A stretch of DNA of 64,000 nt from assembly GCF_036788415.1 (NCBI RefSeq), contig NZ_DAIQNN010000002.1, positions 49,405 through 113,404 of the forward strand, given 5' to 3'. The DNA comes from Rubrimonas sp036788415 (lineage in GTDB: Bacteria > Pseudomonadota > Alphaproteobacteria > Rhodobacterales > Rhodobacteraceae). The position numbers and the translations under genes were made by a program. Shown here piece by piece: positions 8,527 through 17,661 of this stretch; position 1 is the stretch's first letter; each line of letters starts with the position of its first letter. A model generated the notes under the pieces. It did no database searches and had not been told where the DNA came from. It saw only the letters and a list, made by a program, of their open reading frames with translations.

Positions 8527-9837
8527 TTGGCACCCCACCCTCCGGCCCGCACCGTGCTGTTTCTGCAGGGGCCGCCCTCGCGCCTCTGGGTGGAGATCGC
8601 CGACGCTCTGGAGGCCCGCGGCGCGCGCGCCCTGCGCGTCGATCTGTGCCTCGCCGATCAGCTGTGGTGGCGGCGCGGCGGGGCGGTGGCCTATCGCGGG
8701 CGGCTGCGCCACTGGCGGCGCTGGCTGACCGCCTTCACGCGGCGCGAGGGGGTGACGGACATCCTCTATTACGCCGACCGCCTGCCATATCACCGCATCG
8801 CCGCGAAGGTCGCGCGCGCAGAGGGGATCGCCGCGCATGCGCTCGAATTCGGCTATCTGCGCCCCGACTGGCTGACGCTCGAGCGCGAGGGCGGCGGCGC
8901 CTGGTCGCATTTCCCGCAGGACCCCGCTCTGATGCGCGCCGACGCGCCCGCGCCCGACTTCGCCATCCGCTACCCGCACGATTTCCGGACCGAAGCTGTC
9001 GCCGAAGTCGCCTACAACCTGATCATGACGGCGGGCCGCCCGCTCTTTCCGTTCTACGCCTCCGACAAGTTCTACGCGCCGATCTTCGACTATCTGTGCT
9101 GGCTCCCGAAACTGGCGACGGAGCGGCGGCGGCGCGCGCGGGCGGCGCGGGTGCAGGCCGCCTGCGCCGAGGGGCGCTGGCCCTACACGCTGGTCGCGCT
9201 GCAGATGCAGAGCGACTACCAGCTGCGCCACTCCGCGCCCTTCCACGATCAGGGCGAGATGATCGACGAGATCCTGCGCTCCTTCGCCGCCCATGCGGCG
9301 TCCGATCATCGGCTGGTCTTCAAGCTGCATCCGCTCGACAACGGGTGGGAGAACTGGCCCGCGCGCGCCGCGCGGAGCGCCGCCGCGCTGGGGGTGGCCG
9401 ACCGCGTTCTGGTGCTGGACGGCGGCGATCTCGGCGCGCTGATCGGGGGCGCGCAGGGGGTCATCGTGGCGAACTCGACGGTCGGTCTGCACGCGCTGCG
9501 GGCGGGCGCGCCGGTCAAGGCGCTGGGCGCCGCCGTCTACGACATGGCGGGGCTGACGCATCAGGGGCCGCTCGACGGGTTCTGGCGCGCCCCGCCGCCG
9601 CCCGAGCCCGACCTTCTGCGTCGCTTCACGGCGACGCTCGCGGCGGAGATTCAGGTCAAGGGCTCGGTCTACCACCCGGAGGGCCGCCGCCTCGCGGCGG
9701 CGGAGGTCGCCGCGCGGATCGTGGAGGGGCGGGTCGGGCCGGCTTCGCATCGCGGCGAGCCGCACGCCGTGCCGCCCCGCATCCGCGCGCTCAAGGCCGC
9801 ATGGCGCAAGCGCCGCGAGGTCCGGGCGCGCGGCTGA
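8527..9837 (+). CDS. Capsule polysaccharide biosynthesis protein, KpsS-like (paralogue B)
   Basis: 436 residues, same family as the divergent neighbour. It opens with TVLFLQGPPSRLW and has ALEFGYLRPDWLTLE, the clearest KpsS signature of the pair, and VIVANSTVGLHALRAGAPVKA near the C-terminus. The start is a TTG at 8527; no ATG or GTG is available upstream in frame, and a GTG at codon 9 is the main alternative. It is longer than paralogue A, with extra sequence in the middle (LIMTAGRPLFPFYASDK). The two share order of motifs but differ throughout, so the duplication is old or each was acquired separately. Confidence 0.78.
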   Translation: MAPHPPARTVLFLQGPPSRLWVEIADALEARGARALRVDLCLADQLWWRRGGAVAYRGRLRHWRRWLTAFTRREGVTDILYYADRLPYHRIAAKVARAEGIAAHALEFGYLRPDWLTLEREGGGAWSHFPQDPALMRADAPAPDFAIRYPHDFRTEAVAEVAYNLIMTAGRPLFPFYASDKFYAPIFDYLCWLPKLATERRRRARAARVQAACAEGRWPYTLVALQMQSDYQLRHSAPFHDQGEMIDEILRSFAAHAASDHRLVFKLHPLDNGWENWPARAARSAAALGVADRVLVLDGGDLGALIGGAQGVIVANSTVGLHALRAGAPVKALGAAVYDMAGLTHQGPLDGFWRAPPPPEPDLLRRFTATLAAEIQVKGSVYHPEGRRLAAAEVAARIVEGRVGPASHRGEPHAVPPRIRALKAAWRKRREVRARG

Positions 9838-9839
9838 GA

Positions 9840-12800
9840 TCAGCCCTGAGCCCCGCTCACCGGCGCGTCGGCGTCGCGCAGCACGACGTAGATCGCCGGG
9901 ATCACGAGCACCGTCAGCAGCGTGCTCGACGCCAGCCCGAACAGCAGCGAGATCGCGAGCCCCTGGAAGATCGGGTCGAACAGGATCACCGCCGCGCCGA
10001 GCATCGCCGCCAGCGCCGTCAGCAGGATCGGCTTGAAGCGGATCGCCCCCGCCTCCAGCAACGCGGCGCGCAGCGACATCGACGGGTCGGGCGCATGGCG
10101 GATGAAGTCGACCAGCAGGATCGAGTTGCGCACGATGATGCCTGCGAGCGCGATGAAGCCGATCATCGAGGTCGCCGAGAACGGCGCCCCCATCGCCCAA
10201 TGCCCCAGCAGGATGCCGATGAACGTCAGCGGGATCGGAGTCAGGACTGCCAGCGGCAGCCGGAACGAGCCGAACTGGATCACCACCAGCACGAAGATGC
10301 CGGCGAGCGCCACGCCGAAGGCCGCCCCCATGTCGCGGAAGGTGACATAGGTCACCTCCCATTCGCCGTCCCAGAGCAGCGCGGGGCGCGAGATGTCGAG
10401 GGGCTGGCCGTGCAGCAGGATTTCGGGCCGCCCCGCCGCGCCCCAGTCGATCGCGTCCATCGTCTCGGCCACGGCGAGCATGCCGTAGAGCGGGGCCTCG
10501 TAGGCCCCCGCAAGCTCGGCGGTGACCATCTCCAGCGGCAGGCCGTTGCGGCGGAAGATCATGTGCGAGGCGGTCTCGCGACTCACCTCGGCCACGTCGC
10601 CGAGTTCGACCACGCCGCGCGCGCCGGGCAGCAGGTTGGCGGGCACAGGCGTCGAAAGCGCCGCCTGATCGACGCGCCGCCCCCCCGGCGGCAGCGCGAG
10701 GCGGATCGGCAGCGGCTGGCGGCCCTCGCCGCGATGCGAATAGCCCACGAGCCGCCCGAGATAGAGCGCCTCCACCGCGCCATAGACGTCGCCATGCGCG
10801 ACCTGATGGAACTCCAGATCGTCCTCGCGCGCGGCGATGCGCAGGCGCTGGGGCGGGGCGCCGATGGTGTCGTCGACATCCACCACGAAGTCCTGCGCCT
10901 CGAAGGCTTCGCGCACCTTGCGCGCCGTCTCGCGCCGCGTCTCGGGGTCGGGGCCGTAGATCTCGGCGAGCAGGGTCGCCAAGACCGGGGGGCCGGGGGG
11001 CGGCTCGACCACCTTCAGCGCCGTGCCCTCGGGCAGGTCGAGCCCGCGCAGCGCGTCGCGGAAGGCGAGGGCGAGGTCGTGGCTGGTCGCGTCGCGGTCG
11101 TGGCGGTCGGTCAGGTTGATCTGGAGCTGGCCCATCTCCGGGCTCTCGCGCAGATAGTAGTGGCGCACGAGGCCGTTGAAGTCGAAGGGCGCCGCCGTCC
11201 CCGCATGGGCCTGCATCGAGACGATGTCGGGAAAGCCCGCCAGCCGGGCCGCCACAGCGCCGAGCGCGCGGTCGGTCGCCTCGACCGAGGCGCCTTCGGG
11301 CAGGTCGAGCACCACCGACAGCTCCGGCTTGTCGTCGAAGGGCAGCAGCTTCACGGTCACGTCGCGGGTCGCGAACAGCGCCATCGAGCCGAGCGTCGCG
11401 ACCCCCACCGCCAGCAGGAACGCCCATGAGCGCGCACGACTCGCGAGGATCGGCCCGGCGACCGCCCGATAGCCGCGCCCGAGCAGGCCCTCGCGCTCGG
11501 CATGATCGCCCCCCTTGGCGACGCCGACTTTCACCATCAGCCATGGCGTGACGATGACGGCGACGAAAAAGGACAGGATCATCGCCGCGGACGCATTGGC
11601 CGGGATCGGCGACATGTAGGGGCCCATCATCCCAGACACCGCCAGCATCGGCAGCAGCGCCGCGACCACCGTCAGCGTCGCGATGATGGTCGGGTTGCCG
11701 ACTTCGGCCACTGCGTCCACCGCCGCCTGCGCCGCCGACCGCCCGTCGCGCATCGCCCAGTGGCGGGCGATGTTCTCGATCACCACGATGGCGTCGTCGA
11801 CGAGGATGCCGATGGAGAAGATCAGCGCGAACAGGCTGACGCGGTTGAGCGTGTAGCCCATCAGCCACGAGGCCGCGAGGGTGAGCAGGATCGTCACCGG
11901 GATCACCACCGCCACCACCGCCGCCGCCCGCAGACCGATGGCGAAGGCGACGAGGATCACGATGGAGACGGTGGCGAGGCCGAGATGGAACAGAAGCTCG
12001 TCGGCCTTCTCCTTCGCCGTCTCGCCATAGTCGCGGGTGACATGGGCGACCACGTCCGCGGGGATGATGCGGCCTTCGGCGCGGGCGAGCCCTTCATGGA
12101 TGCGCTCGGCGATCTCGACGGCGTTGGCGCCGGCGCGCTTGGCCAGCGCGATGGACACGGCGGGGGCGCGGCTCAGCCCGCCCGCCCCGTCCGGCGCGTA
12201 ATGGCTGACGAGCCGCTCCTCGGGGCGCGACGCGATCTCGATGTCGGCGACGTCGCGCACATAGACGGCCCGCCCGTCGCGCGTGGTCAGCAGCAGGCCG
12301 CCGATCTCGGCGGGTTCGCGCAGGGTGCGCCCGACTGCGAGCCCGACCTGCGATCCGCCGTCGCGCACGAGGCCGGCGCGAAAGACATGGTTGGCGCCGG
12401 CGATCTTCTCGGCCAGCCCCTGCAAGGTGACGCCATGGAGCGCGAGGCGCTCGGGGTCGGGGCGGATGCGGATTTCCTCGTTCTGGGCGCCGACGAGGTA
12501 GCTCAGCCCCACATCCTCGATCCGCGCGAGTTCGACATGCAACTCGCGCGCGATGCGGGTGAGGGCGGCGGCGCTCCAGCGGTCGGCGGCTTCGGGGCGG
12601 GGGGCCAGCGTGACGACGACGATGGCGACGTCGTCGATGCCGCGCCCGACGATCACCGGCTCGGGCACGCCGAGCGGCAGCCGGTCGATGTTGGCGCGGA
12701 CTTTCTCGTGCACGCGCAGGATCGCCGCATCCGCGCTCTCGCCGACATGAAAGCGCGCGGTGACCATCGCCGCGTCGTCGACGGTCTGCGAATAGACGTG

Positions 12801-13049
12801 CTCGACGCCGTTCACCGCCTTGACGATGGTCTCGAGCGGCTCGGTGACGAGCTTCACCGCGTCTTCGGCGCGCAGGCCGGGGACCGAGAGGTGGATGTCC
12901 ACCATCGGCACCGAGATCTGCGGCTCCTCCTCGCGCGGCAGGGCGCCCAGCGCGATCAGCCCGAGCAGAGCCGCGCCGAGCAGCATCAGCGGCACCAGAG
13001 GCGAGGCGATGAAGGCACGCGTCAGGCCCCCCGCGATCCCGAGCTTCAT
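9840..13049 (-). CDS. RND-family efflux transporter permease
   Basis: Inner-membrane proton-driven efflux pump of 1069 residues, the usual size for AcrB/MexB-type HAE-RND proteins. The first TM (about residues 12-35) is followed by a large periplasmic loop. The TM4 proton-relay motif GILVDDAIVVIENI with the Asp pair is intact, and a second half with repeated topology follows. The ATG overlaps the adaptor stop (ATGA). An outer-membrane channel gene and a local regulator are absent, so the pump probably uses a shared TolC-type protein. Whether it exports drugs, solvents or lipids cannot be told from sequence. Confidence 0.92.
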   Translation of the reverse strand: MKLGIAGGLTRAFIASPLVPLMLLGAALLGLIALGALPREEEPQISVPMVDIHLSVPGLRAEDAVKLVTEPLETIVKAVNGVEHVYSQTVDDAAMVTARFHVGESADAAILRVHEKVRANIDRLPLGVPEPVIVGRGIDDVAIVVVTLAPRPEAADRWSAAALTRIARELHVELARIEDVGLSYLVGAQNEEIRIRPDPERLALHGVTLQGLAEKIAGANHVFRAGLVRDGGSQVGLAVGRTLREPAEIGGLLLTTRDGRAVYVRDVADIEIASRPEERLVSHYAPDGAGGLSRAPAVSIALAKRAGANAVEIAERIHEGLARAEGRIIPADVVAHVTRDYGETAKEKADELLFHLGLATVSIVILVAFAIGLRAAAVVAVVIPVTILLTLAASWLMGYTLNRVSLFALIFSIGILVDDAIVVIENIARHWAMRDGRSAAQAAVDAVAEVGNPTIIATLTVVAALLPMLAVSGMMGPYMSPIPANASAAMILSFFVAVIVTPWLMVKVGVAKGGDHAEREGLLGRGYRAVAGPILASRARSWAFLLAVGVATLGSMALFATRDVTVKLLPFDDKPELSVVLDLPEGASVEATDRALGAVAARLAGFPDIVSMQAHAGTAAPFDFNGLVRHYYLRESPEMGQLQINLTDRHDRDATSHDLALAFRDALRGLDLPEGTALKVVEPPPGPPVLATLLAEIYGPDPETRRETARKVREAFEAQDFVVDVDDTIGAPPQRLRIAAREDDLEFHQVAHGDVYGAVEALYLGRLVGYSHRGEGRQPLPIRLALPPGGRRVDQAALSTPVPANLLPGARGVVELGDVAEVSRETASHMIFRRNGLPLEMVTAELAGAYEAPLYGMLAVAETMDAIDWGAAGRPEILLHGQPLDISRPALLWDGEWEVTYVTFRDMGAAFGVALAGIFVLVVIQFGSFRLPLAVLTPIPLTFIGILLGHWAMGAPFSATSMIGFIALAGIIVRNSILLVDFIRHAPDPSMSLRAALLEAGAIRFKPILLTALAAMLGAAVILFDPIFQGLAISLLFGLASSTLLTVLVIPAIYVVLRDADAPVSGAQG

Positions 13050-14041
13050 GGCGCGACCGCCACGTCGCCGTCGCGCAGCCCGGCGAGGATTTCGACCATC
13101 CCGCCCTCGCGCGCGCCGGTCAGAACGGCGACCTCCCGCACGCCGTCCGGCCCGCGGAGCGCGACGAAATCGACCCCGCCGCGCGTGACCACCGCCGCCT
13201 CCGGCGCGCGCAGCGCCGTGCGCGTCGCGACCGGCAGGCGCACCAGCGTGCGCTCGCCGACGAGATAGCCGTCGAGCCCGTCCGCCTCGACGTCGACCAG
13301 CACGCGGCCCGCCTCGAGCGCGGGCAGGACGCGGGCGACGCGTCCCGTGGCCGCACGCGAGCCTGCGGGATCGGCGGGGCGGCCCTCGACCAAGACTTCC
13401 ATGCCGGGGCTCAGCAGCGCCGCATGCCGCTCCGGCAGAGCGAGGCGCAGGAAAAAGCCGCCGCTCGCGATCCGCGCCAGCGGCTCGCCGGCCATGACCA
13501 CGGCGCCGGCGGGCAGCGGCGCGTCGATCACCCGGCCCGAAGCCGGGGCGAGCACCTCGCCCTCGGCGCCCTGCTGGGCGATCACCGCGCGCTCGGCCTC
13601 GGCGGAGGCGATGCGGCCCTGCACCACGTCGAGCGCGGTGCGCAGCGCGTCCACGCGCTGGCGGGTGGTCACGCCGCGTTCGAGCAGCGATTCGGCGCGC
13701 GCAAGTTCGTCGCGCGCGTTCTCGGCCTCGGCCGCAAGCGCGGCGAGCTGCGCCTGCACCGCCTCGATGCGCAACGCCAATTTGTCGTCCACCACCAGCC
13801 CGACGCGGGCGCCGGCGGCGAGGTCGTCGCCCTCCTCGACGTCGAGCGCCACGACTTCGCCGGAGATGCGCGCGCGCGCGGCCACCACGTCGCGGCTGAG
13901 GACCTGACCGTAGACCGCCTTCATGTCGGCGACGGTCTCGGCGCGCAGGACATGGTCGGCGGCGGCGAGCGGGCCGGCGCCGAGGATCAGCGCGAGCGAC
14001 GCGGCGACCGGCGCGACGGCGGCGAGAAGGCGGGCGCGCAT
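13046..14041 (-). CDS. RND efflux periplasmic adaptor (membrane fusion protein)
   Basis: 331 residues with an N-terminal signal peptide (hydrophobic stretch about 5-27 ending LAAAD). A biotinyl-lipoyl-like region (RISGEVVALDVEEGDDL), a helical hairpin (about 75-130) and beta-barrel segments with APASGRVIDAPLPAGAVV follow. It bridges the RND pump to an outer-membrane channel. It lacks a lipobox Cys, so it is likely a soluble or signal-anchored adaptor. An SD GGAG lies 9 bases before the ATG. It is the first gene of a two-gene operon; an 8+8 bp inverted repeat covers the region just upstream. Confidence 0.88.
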   Translation of the reverse strand: MRARLLAAVAPVAASLALILGAGPLAAADHVLRAETVADMKAVYGQVLSRDVVAARARISGEVVALDVEEGDDLAAGARVGLVVDDKLALRIEAVQAQLAALAAEAENARDELARAESLLERGVTTRQRVDALRTALDVVQGRIASAEAERAVIAQQGAEGEVLAPASGRVIDAPLPAGAVVMAGEPLARIASGGFFLRLALPERHAALLSPGMEVLVEGRPADPAGSRAATGRVARVLPALEAGRVLVDVEADGLDGYLVGERTLVRLPVATRTALRAPEAAVVTRGGVDFVALRGPDGVREVAVLTGAREGGMVEILAGLRDGDVAVAP

Positions 14042-14053
14042 GGCGGATACTCC

Positions 14054-14078
14054 ATGACGGGACTGTGAAACCCGTCAT
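14054..14078. promoter_or_regulatory. Inverted repeat upstream of the RND operon
   Basis: ATGACGGG (14054-14061) and CCCGTCAT (14071-14078) are perfect complements separated by 9 bases. The centre lies about 25 bases before the adaptor ATG, where a TetR- or MarR-type repressor often sits in pump operons. No regulator gene is adjacent, so the binder is unknown. A transcript hairpin is the alternative. Confidence 0.45.
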
Positions 14079-14123
14079 AATCCATGCGCGCGCCGGATGC
14101 GAGATGACGCAAAGGCGCGCCGC

Positions 14124-15851
14124 TCAGAGATCGGCGTAGACGTGCCGCTCGCCGTCCTTGCCGGGATGGGTCACCGCGCCCTTGACGGTCGGGCCGACGA
14201 GCTGGGCGAATTTCCACAGCGCGCCCGAGCCGTAGATCGTCTCGCGCGGGCCTTTCCAGGCCTTTCGCCGGTCCTTCAGCTCCTTGGCCGAGAGCTTGAC
14301 CTTCAGCGTGCCCTTCTTGGCGTCGATCTGGATGACGTCGCCGTCGCGCAGCAGGGCGATCGGCCCGCCGACCGCCGCCTCCGGCCCGACATGGCCGACG
14401 CAGAAGCCGCGCGTGGCGCCCGAGAAGCGCCCGTCGGTGATCAGCGCGACTTTCGAGCCCATGCCCTGCCCCGAGATCGCCGCCGTGGTCGCCAGCATCT
14501 CGCGCATGCCGGGGCCGCCGCGCGGGCCCTCGTTGCGGATCACGATGACTTCGCCCTCCTTGTAGTCGCGGCGCTGCACGGCGGCGAAGGCGTCCTCCTC
14601 GCTCTCGAACACCCGCGCGGGGCCCTCGAACTTGAGCGTCTTCATGCCGGCGACTTTCACGATGGCGCCTTCGGGGGCGAGGTTGCCCTTCAGGCCCACC
14701 ACGCCGCCCGTCTTGCTCAGCGGCTTGGCGACCGAGTGGATCACCTTGCCGTCGGGCGTACCCTCGACGCCTTCGAGGTTCTCGGCGACGGTCTTGCCGG
14801 TGACGGTCATGCAGTCGCCATGCAGCAGCCCCGCATCGAGCAGCGCGCGCATCACCCGCGGCACGCCGCCCGCCTCGTAGAGGTCCTTGGCGACGTATTT
14901 GCCGCCCGGCTTCAGGTCGACGAAATAGGGCGTCGAGCGGAACACCTCGCAGACGTCGAACAGGTCGAAGCGGATGCCCGCCTCATGCGCCATTGCGGGC
15001 AGGTGCAGGCCGGCGTTGGTGCTGCCGCCGGTGCAGGCGACGATGCGCGCCGCGTTCTCCAGCGATTTCAGCGTGACGATGTCGCGCGCGCGGATGTTCT
15101 GCGCGATCAGGTTCATCACGGCGCGGCCCGACGCCTCGCAATACTGGTCGCGGCTCTCATAGGGCGCCGGCGCGCCGGAGGAGTTGGGCAGCGCGAGCCC
15201 GATGGCCTCGGAGACGCAGGCCATCGTGTTGGCGGTGAACTGCCCGCCGCAGGCGCCCGCCGAAGGACAGGCGACCTTCTCCAGCTTCTCGAGCTCGCAG
15301 GCCGACATCGCGCCCGCCTGCTCGCGGCCCACCGCCTCGAACACGTCCTGCACGGTCACGTCGCGGCCCTCGAAGCGGCCGGGCAGGATCGAGCCGCCAT
15401 AGATGAACACCGACGGCGTGTTGAGCCGGATCATCGCCATCATCATCCCCGGCAGCGACTTGTCGCAGCCCGCGAGCCCCACGATGGCGTCGTAGGCGTG
15501 GCCGCGCATGGTCAGCTCGACCGTGTCGGCGATGGCCTCGCGCGAGGCGAGCGAGGAGCGCATGCCCTCATGGCCCATCGCGATGCCGTCGGTGACGGTG
15601 ATGGTGGTGAACTCGCGCGGCGTGCCGAGCGCCTCCTTGACGCCGAGCTTCACCGCCTGCGCCTGCCGGTTGAGCGCGATGTTGCAGGGCGCGGCCTCGT
15701 TCCAGCAGGTCGCGACGCCGACGAAGGGGCGGTGGATCTCCTCCTCGGTCAGCCCCATCGCGTAGAAATAGGAGCGATGGGGCGCGCGGGACGGGCCTTC
15801 GGTCACGTGCCGGCTGACGAGTTTCGACTTGTCGAAGGTTCTGGCGTCCAT
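14124..15851 (-). CDS. ilvD: Dihydroxy-acid dehydratase
   Basis: Dehydrates 2,3-dihydroxy-isovalerate and -methylvalerate to the 2-keto acids in valine and isoleucine synthesis. 575 residues is typical of the alphaproteobacterial form. Fe-S cluster cysteines are visible in VGVATCWNEAAPCN, VGLAGCDKSLPGM and CPSAGACGGQFTANTMAC, and the C-terminal GRFSGATRGFCVGHVGPEA motif is intact. The start MDARTFDKSK is the only sensible one. Monocistronic: the RND adaptor operon begins on the same strand 80 bases downstream. Confidence 0.96.
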   Translation of the reverse strand: MDARTFDKSKLVSRHVTEGPSRAPHRSYFYAMGLTEEEIHRPFVGVATCWNEAAPCNIALNRQAQAVKLGVKEALGTPREFTTITVTDGIAMGHEGMRSSLASREAIADTVELTMRGHAYDAIVGLAGCDKSLPGMMMAMIRLNTPSVFIYGGSILPGRFEGRDVTVQDVFEAVGREQAGAMSACELEKLEKVACPSAGACGGQFTANTMACVSEAIGLALPNSSGAPAPYESRDQYCEASGRAVMNLIAQNIRARDIVTLKSLENAARIVACTGGSTNAGLHLPAMAHEAGIRFDLFDVCEVFRSTPYFVDLKPGGKYVAKDLYEAGGVPRVMRALLDAGLLHGDCMTVTGKTVAENLEGVEGTPDGKVIHSVAKPLSKTGGVVGLKGNLAPEGAIVKVAGMKTLKFEGPARVFESEEDAFAAVQRRDYKEGEVIVIRNEGPRGGPGMREMLATTAAISGQGMGSKVALITDGRFSGATRGFCVGHVGPEAAVGGPIALLRDGDVIQIDAKKGTLKVKLSAKELKDRRKAWKGPRETIYGSGALWKFAQLVGPTVKGAVTHPGKDGERHVYADL

Positions 15852-16013
15852 GATCCGCGGCTCTCCCTGGCTTGCAAGCGGCGCGCACCATAGACGCGGG
15901 GACGACGCGCCTCAATCCGGCGCGCGCGGATGGGTCGCGGGGCGCGGGGGTTCCCACGAGACCGGTTCGCGCCCATTTACATCGCGTCTGTCAACAACAC
16001 GGGAGACAGCGAG

Positions 16014-16211
16014 ATGACCGAAGGCAAGGCCCCCCTCGACAACCGCGCAGAGCCGCCGGCCGAACGCAGCGCCGACCGCTACGCCGAGATCGAACGCCGC
16101 TCGGGCGAGAAGATCGGCGCCAAGGAGATGGCGCTGACGAAAAAGCCGCGCGAGGAAGACGCCTCGAGGCGCGCCGAGAAGTTCCTCGACATCGAGCGCA
16201 AAGCCGAATGA
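16014..16211 (+). CDS. Small highly charged hypothetical protein (65 aa)
   Basis: Not recognised. 65 residues from the ATG at 16014, with GGGAGA about 8 bases upstream; an in-frame extension to 15930 is possible but has no ribosome site. More than a third of residues are charged, with no hydrophobic segment or cysteine, so it is probably soluble and partly disordered or helical. It is followed directly by a 13-bp hairpin terminator, which supports a real expressed unit. It lies divergent from ilvD. Confidence 0.6.
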   Translation: MTEGKAPLDNRAEPPAERSADRYAEIERRSGEKIGAKEMALTKKPREEDASRRAEKFLDIERKAE

Positions 16212-16217
16212 CCGCCT

Positions 16218-16246
16218 GCTGCGCCCCTCCGCCGGAGGGGCGCAGC
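16218..16246 (+). terminator. Strong hairpin terminator after the small charged protein
   Basis: Perfect 13-bp stem: arms 16218-16230 (GCTGCGCCCCTCC) and 16234-16246 with a GCC loop, starting 7 bases after the stop codon. No T-run follows directly. Confidence 0.65.
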
Positions 16247-16312
16247 GAGTCTCGGCGGAGAGCCGCCTCGGCGCGGGTCTCGCCATCTTAACCCTTTTTG
16301 CAATGAGTATTG

Positions 16313-16332
16313 ATGTGATCTTAATGTGATCT
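16313..16332. promoter_or_regulatory. Tandem direct repeat upstream of the S8 protease
   Basis: ATGTGATCT occurs at 16313-16321 and again at 16324-16332, 11 bases start to start, one helical turn. It lies in an unusually AT-rich stretch (about 16288-16365) some 65 bases before the protease ATG. An 11-bp period is the pattern used by OmpR/PhoB-family response regulators binding in tandem. Confidence 0.5.
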
Positions 16333-16396
16333 CAAGCACGCCTCCTTACCGTGCATATGTGCCCAAGATGGGCGCTGTGCTCTGGGAGCGTTTTCC

Positions 16397-17620
16397 ATGT
16401 ACGCCAAGCTTCTCTCCGTCGACCTCGACGGTTTCATCTTTTTCGACGCCGAGGCCGAGGCGTTCGGCCTGACCCCGACCCCACCTCCGCCGATCCGCGC
16501 CGACGCTTGGCCTGCGACGACCGCATTCGGGACGCTCGGCTCCCTCGAAGCGTCGGCAGGCCCCGACCAGCCTGCGGACGCCGCGCCAATCGCGATCGCA
16601 GCGCCGCCTTCCGAGGATGACGGCGCGTGGATAACCGCTCACTCGCGCGAAGACCGGCTCGACGCGACGTCCGACGCCGCCTTACCGGACGGCCAGTCGC
16701 CGGACGTCGACGCGCTGAGGGTCCGGTTCACCAGCGCCGTGGCCGCACGCGCCCAGCGCGCCGACGCGGACGACTTCACTGGCGACGGCAAGGCGATCGT
16801 GGTGATCGACACCGGCTGGTCGCCGTTCTACGACCGATCGAACACCGTATTCTCCTACGACTTCTCCGGCCGCAACGACGCGGACGCGTCGGTGCGCACG
16901 CTCTACAGCCATGGCTCATGGGTCGCCGAGGTCGCGACCGGCGTCGCCGAGGACGCCGACATCATCCATCTGAAGGTGTTCGACGATGCAGGGCGCGGGG
17001 CCTCCACGCGCGACATCGAGGAGGCGCTGCGCTGGACGATCCGCAACGTCGACGGCTTCGATGTCGTGGCGGTCAATCTCAGCCTCGGCTTCGGCAATGC
17101 GACCAGCGCCACCCGAACCCATCTGAGCGACGAATTCGCCGCGCTCGACCGCATGGGGGTGTTCGTCTCGGTCGCCGCAGGCAATGACGGCCAACGCTAC
17201 AAGAACGGCGTTAACGTGCTCGCCGCCGACCCCAGCGTCGTCGGCGTCTCGGCGACCACCTCCGCCGACCGCTTCGCGAGCTGGAGCCAGAAGCACGCCG
17301 CGATGACCGACATCGCCGCCCTGGGCGACCGCGTCTATGTGGAATCGACGGTGGGAGCCGCCTTCCTCGTCAGCGGCACGAGTTTCGCGGCGCCCTACGT
17401 CTCCGGGGCCGTCGCGCGCATCCAGGAAGCCGCCGAACACGTCTTCGGGCGCGGCGCGCAGCTTCAGGACGAGGCGGTGCTCGGCATTCTGCGCGCCTCC
17501 GGCGACCGGGTCGTCGGCGCGTCGAAGAGCTGGGGCGGCGCTGTCGTCGCCGACGCCGACGCGGCTGTGGACTGGTTTCTCGACCACGCCTCGGCCTACG
17601 CCGATTCCGTTTTCGTCTGA
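16397..17620 (+). CDS. S8 family (subtilisin-like) serine peptidase
   Basis: 407-residue protease with a complete triad: Asp138 in VVIDTG, His172 in SHGSWVAE and Ser329 in SGTSFAAPYVSG, plus the oxyanion Asn263 in AAGND. The first 110 residues are Pro/Ala/Asp-rich and not recognisable. There is no Sec or Tat signal peptide (it opens MYAKLLSVDLDGFIFFD), so it is either cytoplasmic or exported by another route such as type I secretion. It has its own AT-rich promoter region with a tandem repeat and ends at a hairpin shared with convergent serA. The start at 16397 follows GGGAGCG about 9 bases upstream. Confidence 0.88.
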   Translation: MYAKLLSVDLDGFIFFDAEAEAFGLTPTPPPPIRADAWPATTAFGTLGSLEASAGPDQPADAAPIAIAAPPSEDDGAWITAHSREDRLDATSDAALPDGQSPDVDALRVRFTSAVAARAQRADADDFTGDGKAIVVIDTGWSPFYDRSNTVFSYDFSGRNDADASVRTLYSHGSWVAEVATGVAEDADIIHLKVFDDAGRGASTRDIEEALRWTIRNVDGFDVVAVNLSLGFGNATSATRTHLSDEFAALDRMGVFVSVAAGNDGQRYKNGVNVLAADPSVVGVSATTSADRFASWSQKHAAMTDIAALGDRVYVESTVGAAFLVSGTSFAAPYVSGAVARIQEAAEHVFGRGAQLQDEAVLGILRASGDRVVGASKSWGGAVVADADAAVDWFLDHASAYADSVFV

Positions 17621-17627
17621 CGGAGTT

Positions 17628-17655
17628 CGGGCGGCGGCGGAAAACCCGCCGCCCG
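17628..17655. terminator. Bidirectional hairpin between the S8 protease and serA
   Basis: Arms CGGGCGGCGG (17628-17637) and CCGCCGCCCG (17646-17655) pair perfectly over 10 bp around an 8-base loop containing AAAA. It lies between convergent stop codons. Identical arms recur at 58949-58972. Confidence 0.7.
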
Positions 17656-17661
17656 GAGGTT

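Noticed and set aside
11502..13268. 588-codon frame opposite the RND permease
   Set aside because: Asp/His/Arg-rich translation without motifs, opposite a conserved gene.
8428..14078. Very long open frames on the minus strand through the RND genes
   Set aside because: They are run-on frames caused by high GC; the RND permease and adaptor proteins match known families from internal starts, and the other frame gives Arg/Ala/Gly-rich nonsense.
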